Assembly: GCF_000003815.2 (NCBI RefSeq) | Contig: NC_049979.1 | Location: 21,125,308 to 21,189,307, forward strand | Reading direction: 5' to 3' | Origin: Branchiostoma floridae | Lineage: Eukaryota > Chordata > Leptocardii > Amphioxiformes > Branchiostomatidae | DNA: 64,000 nucleotides | In this document: one piece after another, positions 23,900-37,330 of the stretch | Layout of the letters: every line of letters starts with the position of its first letter | Numbering within the stretch: the first letter of the stretch is position 1 | Made by a program: the position numbers and the translations under genes | Notes under the pieces: model-generated | What the model saw: only the letters and a program-made list of their open reading frames with translations | What the model was told of the DNA's origin: nothing | The model's database searches: none

Positions 23900-26800
23900 G
23901 TAAGGTACTTACTGATTAATTACCTCTATACGCAAACCGCATGGCCGGTAAAGTATTGCATGTCGTATTTAGGTAGGAAGTATTGCGAGAAAACTGTGAC
24001 TTTTTAAGTAGTGACATTTTGAATTTTTTTTTCTTTGGACCGACTTTGCCTCCCCGAACAATACAACTTATAAATGAATGTACAATTTGAGATTTTGCAT
24101 TGCTCAGCGTTTTCTTCGATATTTGTGACATCAAAATCATACGACGGCTTATGACAAATGTGATCGGACAAGGCGTTGAGCAAGGAAGACACCGTAACAC
24201 TGATCAACTTAAAAGTACATGTAACTAATTATCTAATGATAATATACGTATTTAAGCCCTTCTGACGCCTCTTCAAAGTTATCCAATTAATCTTTCCCTA
24301 TCTTAGTAGGTGACCACGTTTTTGTTGTGACATGTGTATTGTCACAACCATCGAGGTAAGAAGTGGTCAAGTTTTGAGGCGAATCTGATGTCTTAACGAT
24401 AGTGGTAAGGTGGCCGACTGTCGTGTTCTTTAAGGTGCTTGCAAAAGTATGTCATTTATTGCATTTTCTTGCCACGAAGCCGGTATGCGATAGAAAAACA
24501 TTCATCATCAAATTATATGCTAAACATGAATCAGGTGTCTTCAGTTAAGACAATTTATTACTGCATGTTATAGCTGGCATAATGGAGTCTAAATGAAAGA
24601 ATCTTTTGTCACTGCTTTTTGTTAATCGAGCTACGTTTATTTGATTATATAGATGGAGCCAATTTTCGGCCGTTCCCATAGAAAAAAGACCATACTGTAA
24701 AAATCGTACAAAGCAGTTGCAAATTGAACTGTAGGTTGCAAAAAGATATCGAAAAACGTATACCTACCGTCAATTCCAATTAAGGTCAAAGAAGAAATCT
24801 GCGAAATAAGATATTGTTTGGTTCTGTGTGTTATGTCACTCCTGGCCACTCAGTAATTGAAGGCACCTTTTTCGAAACCTTTTTTTTATTCGCCAGTTCG
24901 CATCAGTTTTGGGTTTGCCAGAGGACTTGATCCATATAATAAGATCAATGTGGCCTCGCCGTTTAGATATCTCATTTAAAGTTTATTAGCGAAAAGATAA
25001 TCAGACCATTTGACAAGGATAAAGGAGCTTTGCGAATTTCGTAGTTGGATGTCCAATTGGCACATGGCACACCATAAGAATATAGAGACGCTTGACACAT
25101 GGCAGGTAATATGACAAACCCGCTTGAAAACGAAAACAAAGAAAGGCAAAACAATAATTTCTAGCGCACATATTGTCAGATAAATCCATGTACACCTATG
25201 TAATGACGCACACTAGACTTGATTATTTAACACATTTATTTAGCCCAGAATAGTATTTTAGGACAGAAAACGTGATAGTTGGAAAAGTTATGATAACTTG
25301 TTTTTTTAGCGGTTATTTCAATAATTTTCTACATACTAGTGAAATAATGTGATAGAGGGGTGCTATTCCATTTTTTATCTAGTACACACAAATTAAGACC
25401 AATCTTTAAACCTTTACTAGTAAAATAATGGGATAAAGGTTTGCTATCACATTATTTCACTAATAGACCGACATCTCTTACTAGTAAAATACTGTGATAA
25501 GGGGTTGCTATCACATTATTTCACTAAAAGATACAATTTCCTAAGAGATATATAGTTGGTCTCTATTAGTGAAATAATGTGATAGCACCTCACTATCACA
25601 TTATTTTACTAGGAAGAGATATATAGTTGGTCTCTATTAGTGAAATAATGTGATAGCACCCCACTATTACATTATTTTACTAGTAAGAGATATATAGTTG
25701 GTCTCTATTAGTGAAATAATGTGATAGCACCCCACTATCACATTATTTTACTAGTAAGAGATATATAGTTGGTGTCTATTAGTGAAATAATGTGATAGCA
25801 CCCCACTATCACATTATTTTACTAGTAAGAGATATATAGTTGGTGTCTATTAGTGAAATAATGTGATAGCACCCCACTATCACATTATTTTACTAGTAAG
25901 AATGGTAAGAGATCAAATTGTATATACTGGTTAAATAATGTGATATAATTGTGCCAATCATTATCTCATGTGAAAGTAGTTATCACGTCTTTCGACAGAA
26001 ACACTTTTTTGAACTAAAATAATGTGATGAATATACCGAGCTCGCACACTTGGGTCTGCCATTGACTTTGAAAAATAAAACAAATGTAGATGTTCAAAAA
26101 TGCTTTTCTGACAACTTTATTGTGTGACGCCCTGAAAATCAACATTACACCGCCCCTTTAAGGTCATTACTACGAGGTTACGTGTTATACTTATGGAAAC
26201 TACAGTATGTCGTTCACTCATGTGGACTATACGTTCCTAATTTGTTTGTAGTTAACGACCATCAATATAGCAGACCACAGAATTCATTCGACCCCCTCTC
26301 CAAAATCCATGAACTGTGGACATAATACAGTACGGACAAAATCATTGAGGGCTTGGTAGAGTCTACTAGAGAGTCTTATGACAGCGAGATGTAGACTATG
26401 ATTTGTGCCGTAGAAATATGTCAGCATGGAGACTATGATTTACGCGTATAGTATTTTTCATTTCGTGTACGCATGGCCCCCGGCCCACTTGACGGTGATC
26501 TCCCTGCGACTTAAATTCTTGCAACCCTTGTATACATTATTGGAATATCATACAAAATGTAAAAGTACGACAGAAAAGATAACAAATCACGTAAAAAAAA
26601 GTGTCGTCTTTATGAAATTCCTTGATCACTCTGTCACTTAGGTTTGGTTGCAACGAGGTCGCCACCCCAGTAGAATGGGGGTGCACGAAACTGACTTTCG
26701 GGGTATGAAGTGGAGTTGAACTAGTAATCCGTAGAGCGCCATTTGAAATCTAAAGAAGGTGTAAAGAGCCGATACACTAACTAATTTTACTTATTTAATT

Positions 26801-28360
26801 TTTGAATATATTGTAGATTGTACACTGTGCCCAAGCATGTCCGTTTCTTTTACTTTTCTATAAGCAATTTCTCACGTGTCGAAGTGTCAACTTGTTGTTC
26901 TTGACTAAGAAATGAGTGATGTGTGTATGTTCTGCTACCTCAAGGGGCACAAAGAAGGGTATTGCTGATCCAAAATTTACCCTTAGTTACAGTGGAAAGG
27001 AAATGACTACGGGCTAGAGTTTAACCCTGTAGACCGTACTCTTGCTTAATGACACAATTTTTCCAACATTCTTTTACCCGTGGTCCTTTCGCGACCTCGA
27101 ATTGCAATGAAGCAAAACATTGTGCTATTTGCACCCCCAAGAAATAACACATTTACGCTTTGATGTACATAAGATATATAAGGGGGAGGGGGGGGTTCAA
27201 AAGTAATACCATTGGGGTCATAACCGGGATCGTTTTTCATCGAATGAGTTGAAATTACCTTTGTGCCAAATTTGAAATTATTTGACGAAAAGATTACATG
27301 AGCCTGTGGCATGACTTTTTGACTCCCTTTCTTACATGCCATTATTTCAAAGACTACAAAAAAATTCCGGACAAAGTCGGCGTCGATGTTTACTTACATA
27401 GATGATTAAGTCGTAATTGATTAGAAGTAAATATTTTACCAAGTATTTTGTCAACTTGGCACATACTTGTTTTCTTTAAGCTTGTAAGTCAAGGCCGTAA
27501 CTGGAATGTTAAATGTATATATGTCGAGCTAAATGTAAACAAGCTGAAAGACGCCCAAATCCCTTATATCCCACATCATGTCTCAAGTCAGTGTTGTAAC
27601 GTTATCATGTATTTCTTGCATAACCGGTAAATCGGTAAACGGCGTTTACAGTACGTGCTTTCCGAAGGACACAATACTGGGATCTGCTAGGAATTCGAAC
27701 TTAGAACCCAAGCCAACAGGCCTAGCCGAAAGGCACAAAATATCAATCCACCATGTCCATTAATTATTTTGTTGCTGATATCGCCCTGATTAACATTTCA
27801 TGGTCACCATAGTTGTTTTATGTTGTTTTGTTCACCACAGTTGTTTTAAAAAGTCATACTGTATTTCTTTAATGAATGTTTTAACATATGATATATCTGT
27901 ACATCTGTGGTATCACTCTGTTATGAAAGAAGAGTTATGTTTCGTCTGTTTTCTGACCTATGAAAGAAACTTCAACACGCTACGCCAAGGCTGGTAGTGG
28001 TACATGTATTGTTTGTGACAACACCTTAAACAGATTAGTCCTCACGAAATTGTTTTTTAGATTTAAGAACTAAAAGAAAGAAAAACCTCCGAGAGGCGTT
28101 ACTTAACTAGTATGCCGCTGCATGATAGCTAAATAGTGAAGTGGTCTTAGAATAAAACATATCTTTCACGACAGTACTGTGTAAATAATGACAAGATTCA
28201 GCTGTCTTATATCATAGAAAAGGCTTTCTTAGATCCCTGTCGTAGCCGGCTAAAATCCTACGACATCAAAATCAACCGAATGTGACCTCACTATAACAAA
28301 AGAAATTATCTATCAACTGTGACATTTTTTTAAACATTAGAAACATTTCTTCATCCACAG
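23900..28360 (+). other. Proposed first intron of gene B
   Basis: 4.46 kb without recognisable exons. It contains the palindromic 71 bp satellite (25330-25905) and a G-rich run near 27182-27195. The open frames here are short and not protein-like. Confidence 0.4.
25330..25905. repeat. 71 bp tandem satellite with internal palindrome
   Basis: From about 25544, five near-identical 71 bp units follow one another (GAGATATATAGTTGGT, then TAGTGAAATAATGTGATAG, CACCCCA and the inverted CTATCACATTATTTTACTA). Diverged units lie to the left. Each unit can fold into a hairpin with about 18 bp arms around a short C-rich loop. Confidence 0.9.
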
Positions 28361-28712
28361 ATGCGGGTCCTCCTGCTTACGGCGGCGGTCCTGACACTGT
28401 TGTTGCTCATCGGCCACGAAGACCAAGGCTATTGTCGCCGCAGACGTCGGCGCACCACCACCCGGCCGCCGCCCATCGACTGCCGGTGGTCGTCCTGGTC
28501 TCTGCACTCCTCCGACTGTGGTAACAGCTGTGAAGGGACGAGAACCTACACCAGGTACCGGTCCAGGCCGGCGGACAACGGCGGCCGAGATTGTGAAGGG
28601 CCCAGGCAGAAGACCGAACCATGTCCAAACTCGGGATGCCAGAACGGGGGGCAGTGGGGCGGCGCCTACTGTAACTGCATGAGAGGCTTCTCTGGGTCCT
28701 GTTGTCAAAGAC
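28361..28712 (+). CDS. Gene B exon B2, start codon, signal peptide, TSP1 repeat, EGF-like piece
   Basis: The ATG directly follows acceptor tccacag (28360); donor GTATGG at 28713; 352 nt, ending in phase 1. Residues 1-25 are a signal peptide with a hydrophobic core (LLLTAAVLTLLLLIG). Residues 26-31 are six Arg, then a Thr/Pro linker, possibly a furin-type site. Residues about 40-93 are a TSP1 repeat: WSSWS, SCEGTRTYTR, NGGRDCEG and EPCP. Residues about 94-117 (NGGQWGG, CNCMRGFSGSCC) resemble the C-terminal half of an EGF module. GC content is clearly higher than in later exons. The minus-strand frames opposite are shadows. Confidence 0.88.
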
Positions 28713-31700
28713 GTATGGTTTCTCATATATTGCAGAATTTAGTAGTTTGTAGACCATACGAATGCCTCTGCCAATAGCCTTTTGTCAATAAAGCTTCTAT
28801 TGAATAGGTTTGCTATTCTATCGTGTTTCATAGAATTAGTTTGGACTTACAAGACGAGGTTCGACATCTTACTAGTCAGTTGCACATCTGTTGAGGAATG
28901 CACACTGTGTAATAGATACTCTGCTCAAAAGGTTTTTGGTTCTAAATACTTGAACTAGACTAAAACAAACACAAAGCTGAGAATTCCACGTAAAAACTGC
29001 ACGCTTTCGAGAAGACAAGAGATGAGAAGAAGAGACTCGGTTTCCTTGGCCAAACCGGGAGCTATGGCGAAGCCTCATTGCACGACCACCAAAAAAAAGG
29101 ATAATGAATGAATGAATGATGACCTTTATTGTACATATGCTAGCATACCCCCTGGGCTGAGTACAGGTCGCAGCAAAAAGATAGTTAACAGATACATGAA
29201 ATATTTAAAATGTCAACAAACACAAGAATCATATTCTACTGAGTGAGTTCGACTTCTTCTCGCTTCTTTGTGATACTGAAAATAGGAACAGATAGGTTTT
29301 ATAATCAAAGGTTTGTCAAAATTCACAAGGAGTATGAATTTTTCTATATTACACAGATGTATGAAGTGGGGAAACATAGCTTCTATGAATCTATAAAGTT
29401 CAGCTCTCTCTCATTCTACTACAAAATGCTGTTCGTCTTGTATTCTATTTAGATCACAGTAGCTACATGATTCGTTGTTCCAGAGGAGTGCGGTTATGTC
29501 TTCCGGTTTCAATGTGTAATTTGTGGCATCACTTCAATTGAGGATTCACCTCTTTTACCTGACATTTTGTTCCGACCAGGTGTGACGTGCCCTCCTCTGG
29601 ACGCCCCCTCCAACGGTCAGATCAGCGGTGATGGCATGATCCCTGGCGACGAGGTGCACTTCTCCTGTGACCCCGGCTACTCGTTGTTGGGTAGCAGCTC
29701 GGCGACGTGCCAGTCGGATGGCAGCTGGTCCAAGAACAGACCTATCTGTCAGAGTAAGTGTCACTGAGTGCCTTGTCGTTAATCGTGATGTCAATGCGTT
29801 TTGCTTTTGATGCGTTCATCTACACCCAGAATCCGGAACTGAAGTCAGATCGATTCGTGTGGTAACGTTTATGAAAACAAGTGTAAGCGCTCCGACTCTT
29901 GTCGTCTGTCTCCAACCAGAGTAGGTTTACCAAAGGTAATAACCGGGCTCACCTTGGATTCTTCACACAGATGTAAGACGCAGACACAGACTTGAACGTT
30001 TTGAATGTATAATCTGTATAGAGTAAGTAGGAGTACAGAAGCCGCCATACTAAGTTTGAAATCCTATTCCTGTTCCTATTCCATCTGTAGTTGTGAGTCC
30101 TCTCTTGAATCAGTTTTGGCTGTATCCTAGATGATTTCAGGTTGGAATCCACAGTAAGTTCTTGACGTGAAACCTAGTTTGGCCACCTACTCGACTGTCC
30201 TGATATCTTGGAGCTTTTACCATCTCCAGGCCCAATTCCTTGAAGCTGCTCAGAACTTCAATCCCAATATCCTAGAGTTGCTCTAAGCCTGTTGAGTCTT
30301 GGAAATCTCTCCGAGACTAATTTCTTCCATAAATCCTGGTGTCCTTTTCCAGTCTCCTAGACGAGCGTGTACAGCGTCTGTTTTCCTCTATTCCCTTCCG
30401 CGCACTGGCTGGATTCGCGCCAAAGGCTATTTATACAGACGGGCTGGTGGCGGGAAACTTTGGCGGGAAACTTATGCTAATCTAGACGAACGGCGGCAAA
30501 TTCAAATTGGAAAGTTGGCACTTACAACAAGCAATCAGGAGAACGTGAATGTGTCAAATGTCGATACGTGTCAAATAGTCTCACTCGCATACTTTAAAGG
30601 CAACCTAAGCAATATTACAGCGTCAAAGTGGAAATATTCTGAATAAGGCAATCTGCATGATATTGACATCTACCGCACTGTATTCTCACATTTACATCAT
30701 AATCTGATACTTTGATCAGTTAAAAACAGCCCAGAGACAAGTTGCACAAGGATATTCCTTATTATTGTACCCCCCAAGAATAAGGACTTGATCTGGAATC
30801 CTTGTGCAACTCATTCCCGCGCTGTTTTTAACGGCTCAATTTATGAAATAATGATGTAAATGTGCTAAAATAGTGCATTAGATGTCAATATTATACAGAC
30901 TGCCTTATTCAGAATATTTCCACTCTTAACAATGTGATATTGCTTAGGTTGCCTTTAATCAACGTTGGTTGTTATATTTTGGAAGCGATTTCGCGATGTT
31001 CATCACAGGCTGACTTGCCTTCATGCCGGAAAAAAGACCGGCCGTGCGGAAGCTCCCTCTCATGGCATATATATAAGTAAACATTAGTTTAAGTTGCCCG
31101 TACATCTAAGCAGATGCGTAGGGGTGGCGCCCATCTCCATTTCTGTAGCTCTTGGGCCTGGGGCAGGGGACTGGTCCGCTGGTAGTGATGTGTGTTTAAG
31201 ATATATACAAGAAAATCTTAGCCAATGATAAAATCGCGAATCAGCGCCCCCTTTCAAAAATACAAGCCAGCGCTGCTAGAAGTCTGCGAAGGAGAGGATA
31301 AGGCTATATATTATGTTCGTGCTGGTATTTTTTTATAACTAATCTACTAGTGATTATAGTTGCTATGAACGTATACTAAGCATTATGACTTACCCTTGTC
31401 TCATCATACAATACTTCTGGAAACACAAACTACTGGGTTTGACCAAATGTGCACTAGATCATCCTTGATAAAATCTCTCACTATAACGTATGATTAAACA
31501 TTTTGATACGAAGTTTGAGTTTCCTATCCGTCTCTGATGTATCCATAGGAAGCTCCTGCCCTGCCCTACCGGTGGTACAGCACGGCTCGATGTACGGGTC
31601 CATGACTATCGGGTCCACCATGACGTTCTCGTGTTTGGACGGCTACACTCTGAGCGGTCCCTCCTCCATCACATGCACCGGGGCTCCAAATGGACAGGGT

Positions 31701-34700
31701 GTGTGGAGTGCGCAATCTCCGACTTGTACAGGTACGGTTTATCTTACTTGTATACAACTGTCAGATACAAAAGAAGTCCAATTCCGTACATGGTACATTT
31801 ACTTAACAGCACTGGAACGTACGTTATGTTCTATGTACTCGTACCATTTGGACACACGAACGACTAAATTGTTGTGTGCCTCTCTCAAGAGGTAATTCTA
31901 GCCTGTATATATGTACAACTTTAGACTTATTTTGTTACACGGACGGGTTTTAAACTTTAATCGTTTTCTTTACAATATTGCAACAATGCATTAAGATTCC
32001 GGATTCCTGGGTATAGTGACTACCTGTCCATATAGATCAGACTTAATCGATATCGTTCCCCCCAATTTTTAAGTCACGCAGGACATATACACAACACTGA
32101 CATGATGTCCAATATGGTTTATCGTTACCGGCCAACGACTTCAACACTTCATTAAACACGAAATCACTAATCTAAGAAGATTTCTATGAGTTTTTGAGAA
32201 AACAATTTAATATGAGACGTTTATAATATGTAAAATAGTTTTCACCAATTCTGATTCACCAATTATCGATACAGTATGCAAATAATGTGGCGCGTTGGAT
32301 ACACCCGATCCCTCGATATCAGAAGTTACGCGCGGTCCGGACAGTTCTTGGATGGGAGTCCCCCAACCAAGGACGACCGGATTGCTGTAGCCGGACCAAG
32401 CATGGTCATTCCACAAAGTCGTCTTCCGGGAGGGACGTAAAACGGGGGTCACATGCTCTATTACGTTAAACATCCTCATTACTAAATGGGTACCTACTGG
32501 CTGGTAGAATACACCAGATTATCATTACTATTATTAAATAAATTTCTCTTGTCTTAACAGCTGTTCAATGCCCGACGCTGTCACCTCCTCACCATGGGAC
32601 CATCAGTAGTGTAACAGAGCCCTCTGCCGGGACCTGGAACTCACTGCACTGCGATACCTCGAGCTCTTTGGTAAACCAAGGCCCGGCTTATTCCGTGAGC
32701 TGTAGAACAGACGCCACCAACTTCAACGCCGATACCTTCACGTAAGAATGATAAGAAAAGAATAATGCCTTCACATGTACAAACCCGACATATTCTTAAC
32801 TGTCTTTCTGCCAAACGAAGAAGAAACTCACTGAATCTTTTGCTATCTCTTTTACAACCTTCATCAGGTTCAAATGACCAATCACGTGGTCTTTGAAACA
32901 CGTATCTTCAGCAACTTGAATTGCTTACGCGATACGGTACTATATCATCTCACGTCTTAGTCTGCAGATTTATGTAGATCATTTACCCAAAGCAGAGATA
33001 CATTGTTATATTTCAGCCATACCATAGGTATGGTGAAATATATTGTATTCGTAATGTTTCTTCTTTCTTTCTCCTGTCAAATCTTCAGAACACGGTATCT
33101 CCGTTGTTCCTCAACCGAATGACTTGAAATTTGGCACAAGGGTAGAGTGGGCCAATACCCTCGGGCGTTTTTTTCATTTTTTCCATATCTGTCTCTTAAA
33201 TGATTTTATTAAGGTTTTTTGGTCATCTTAAGACCAAAACTGTATATTTGGGCCCCCTGTACCCTGGTATTATAACCGAATGAGCTGAAATTTGGCACAG
33301 ATGTGCCTTGATAAGTCCCCCATATAGATTCAATATCAGTTTTGGTGTACAGTACAACAAAATGCTTATTTTTGCGATTTTTTGACCAATTTTTGACCAA
33401 AAAAGGACACTTTTGGCCCCTGTACCCTGGTATTACAACCAAATGAGCTGAAATTTGACAGAGATGTGCCTTGATAATGCCCCCATATAAATTTAAGAAC
33501 ACTTTTGGTGTACAGTACAACAAAATGCTTATTTTTGCGATTTTTTGACCAATTTTTGACCAAAAAAGGACACTTTTGGCTCCTGTACCTTGGTATTGCA
33601 ACCGAATGAGCTGAAATTTGACACAGATGTGCCTTGATAATCCCTTCATATAAATTCAATAACACTTTTGGTGTACAGTGCAACAAAATGCTTATTTTTG
33701 CGATTTTTGGCCAATTTTTGACCAAAAAAGGACACTTTTGGCTCCTGTACCCTGGTATTACAATTAAATGACCTGAAATTTGGTATAGATAGGCATTAGA
33801 TACTTGGTAACAAGATTCAAGTAAAATTTTTGACATAAACAACTTTAAAATGATTAATTTTGGCACTTTTCTGAGGGGAAATTTGTTTTCTTTTGGCCTC
33901 CTGACGTGACCTTCCGTGACCCCGCACAGAGCCACACCTGTGCGCGTCAGCCGGAGAGTTAATTGAATCAAAGACCTAGCCAATCAGCGAAGAGGAGGCC
34001 AAAGGCTAATTAATATTCATAAGCGGGGCCTCATGATCCCGTATATAGCAGTGTTCCCGCCAGGGGGAGCAAAGCCCGCCTAAGGCTCTCGCATTTTAGA
34101 CTATTCAGAAGACTTTATATTGTATCAGTTCTTAGGGGCATATCTATGATAATCGCAGCAGTCACTTAACTTCTCTTCAGGAGTTTAGCGTAACACTGTT
34201 TCAGGTCAAACCGTCAAAGGCAACTAAAAACAAACTTTAACGTTACTGAGTTCAACAGTACTTATAACTTGTTATCCGAAGTTGAAACGCTAGCGATGGT
34301 ATTTTCGCTGCGCTGTTAGCTCCGTGCGACTGTTGTTGACGGTCTTATAACGGTATATTTTGCACCCCTGTACCCTGGTATGAGTAACATTTGGTATAGA
34401 TAGGCATAATATAGTTGGTAAAATGATCCAAGTAAAATTTTTGGCATAAAGTACTGTAAAAGGCTTAATTACAGCACTTTTTTTAGGGGAAATTGGTTTT
34501 CTTTCGTTCTCCATGCCGTGACCTTTCGGACGTTCACCCCACAGAGCCGACATCTGCACCTGCGTCTAGCCGGCAGGAAGAGTTAATTCAATTAATGGTT
34601 CAGCCAATCAGCGAAGAGGAAAGCGAAGGCTAATTAATATTCATAAGCGGGACCACACAATACGTTAACTTGAAGACTCAGGCCGTACAGACTTCTCGCC

Positions 34701-37203
34701 AGGATTTTTTCAAAGCGTCGGACAGGGGTCCGGGGGCCGCCGAATGTCCCTGGCGGGGTCCAGGGGCAGGGCCACTGTGGGGGGGACCCAGGTGGGCGAA
34801 GCCCCCCCGGAAGCTCTTGCATTTTAGGCTATTGAGAAGGCTTCTTTTATCAGTATTTTTAGGGCCATATCTACGATAATCGTAGCAGTCACTTACTTCT
34901 CTTCAGCAGTTTGACTTTAAAATATTTCGGGTCAAAGCTTCAAAGACAACTAAAACCTCATAAACAACAAACTTTACTTAGCTCAACAGTATACAAAAAT
35001 ATTGTACGGGTTGCCATCCTTAGTTGAAGCGCTTATTTATAGCGCTAGTATCTTCGCTGCGCCGTTAGCCGCCGTGCGACTTTTGTTGACGGTCTGATAT
35101 CCCTACGTCGCCGCCTCGCTGATATTCCCACGGACATGTTTCAAAAAAAATACCCAGCAAAAAACGCTGTTCTGCGTCAAATTCTATTCTATAAAACTCA
35201 GTGTTACAGTCTAAATATTTTGTAGAAGCACCGCTGTAGGAAAGAAGGTCCAAGCAATGTAAAACATCACGTAGCATGAAGTTCGCTGTCAACTGGCACA
35301 CAGCACATGACTGTTTGAAACTCTAAGTCTAATCAACAGCCGTGTTTGATTGATAGCCGGCGGTCCTATGATGAAGTCGGCGAAAGGTGCGTTAGTTAGA
35401 AAATCTGCGTTTAGTTTTGATACGTAATTATAAGTTAGACAGTGGCGAGAATGATTATTTTCTCATCAATATTTCTCTTCAGAATTATTTGAACTTAATT
35501 GTACATCTAAACAATTGGCTTACCTGTGCAATGTTTATATGATTAATGATCAGTGTACTGAAATCATGTGTAACGTATGGCTCCTAGTCAATAGATCAGC
35601 ATTTTCTCTATAGTGACCACCTGTCTATAGTGGCCACATTTCCTAGTGCTGTTGTTGTTTGGCATAAACTTTGAACATTTAAATTGTAAGTAACTTTAAA
35701 CTGCCAGAGTTTCAGCCCAATAAAACACTCTCAGCGCCAGGGTATGAACAGACTGACCAGACAGACGAAAATAAATCCTCGAACAAGGTTCAATCGTATC
35801 TTCCGGGTCTGGCAGGAAGTTGTTAAACTAAAATAAGAATAGGCTCGATGGTTGATTGCATACAAAGTAAAACAGTTTAACAGTTTTACAGCTTGAAGAA
35901 AACAAACGCTCCTACAGTACCTTCACCTGCTTGATAATTATTAAATCGTATGCCCTACTTGAATAAAAAAAGTTCATTGCAATAATAAATGTACCCACAT
36001 CACAAGGAGCTTATACTTTTTTAAACTTACACCTAGTTATCGTACTGAAAATTGTTAATGACATTACATGAAGTCATTCAACAATTTTCAGTCATGATGA
36101 AAATTTTCTGAATGGAAGGTGTGATTATTGTCATTTTCTGAAAAATAGAAGCAAGCTCTGTTTTTACCTGGAGTCAATTCACAATACCAGTCCACTTTGG
36201 GGGATAATGTACTGTTAAGAGGATGTTCCATTTTTGCGCAGGGGTGATTTGGAACAGTCCAATGTTGCGTGGGAAGGGGTATGGCTGAAATATGCTGTAT
36301 TTGCTCTTAAGCAAATGTCGGCCTTTCTAGTTGTTTCTTCATCGTTTTTCATGTTGCTCTCAAGTAAAAGTAAAGTCAATTCTTGAAACATTGGTCGACA
36401 CAATTTCCCCTCCATTTCACAGGGTGAGTTGTCCTGTCGGATGCACTGGGTGCCCAAACTGCGTCTGGGGGACTGGTGTCTACTCAGAAGTGAGTACTGG
36501 ACTCAATTAATACAATTACTTGTTTACAACTAGGATCTGAAAGTACGTGACTGTACACTGCAGCTGCTCACAATTGCCAAGGGGGCCAGCCTCCTTCGCA
36601 GACTTCAGGAGCGCCGACGTTTGTTTATTTTTTTTAGCCCTGATTGATGCTTTTCAACATGGGCTAAGGTTCTGTTTGCTGGAGAAGAGAACTTTACTGC
36701 ACAACAACTAAGTCAACCTTATCCAGGTTATGTTGAAAATCGCGAATCGGCGCTTCCCCAGAAAAATAAACGCCACCGAACCCACCCTCTGTACAAAGTT
36801 CGGTACCTCTTTGTTGAGCTCTTCGTCTTTCTCAAAATGGCTAGCGCCAAACCGTGTGAGCCTAAATGGCAGAAACCTCAGGTACAAACACCAGATAACA
36901 CAATTACACTGTAGAACTGCTAGGTATAGGAAGACTACACTACCATACCTTGTGGACTTGCTCAACAGTTCAAAGTGCTAGTAGTATAAATAAGTTTGAA
37001 TGTATACACAGTTATTTTAAAAGTAATTATTGTCATGTTTTATAATGTTTTGAATTATGTACTTCTATTGATTTTCTTCTTCTTTCGTACTGCCTAGCCT
37101 CAATTTTAATTGTAACATGTGTAAAGCATACTGCAATTCAGCCGAAAGAAAAAAGGCTGCCATTGTATGTTATTGTATGTCACACGACGCGAAATAGGAC
37201 CAT

Positions 37204-37249
<46 letters not shown>

Positions 37250-37255
37250 TCACAG

Positions 37256-37330
<75 letters not shown>

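Noticed and set aside
25330-25905. CRISPR-like array
   Set aside because: Units are tandem without unique spacers, in an intron of an animal gene.
28337-28757. Minus-strand open frames opposite the signal peptide/TSP1 exon
   Set aside because: Shadows of a GC-rich coding exon whose plus strand has clear domain motifs.
30299-30646. Plus-strand open frame of 115 codons
   Set aside because: Extends into one arm of the fold-back element; no splice sites in a compatible phase.
32291-32462. Functional 5S rRNA gene
   Set aside because: Too many changes from the 5S consensus, and a SINE-like body continues past the 5S end.
33366-33983. Long minus-strand open frame (205 codons) and its neighbour at 33209-33649
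   Set aside because: They are translations of the 163 bp tandem repeat; 163 is not a multiple of three and the peptide recurs only through frame coincidence. No splice or domain support.
36730-36981. Plus-strand 83-codon and overlapping minus-strand 85-codon open frames
   Set aside because: No domain, no matching splice phase, inside an LCCL intron.
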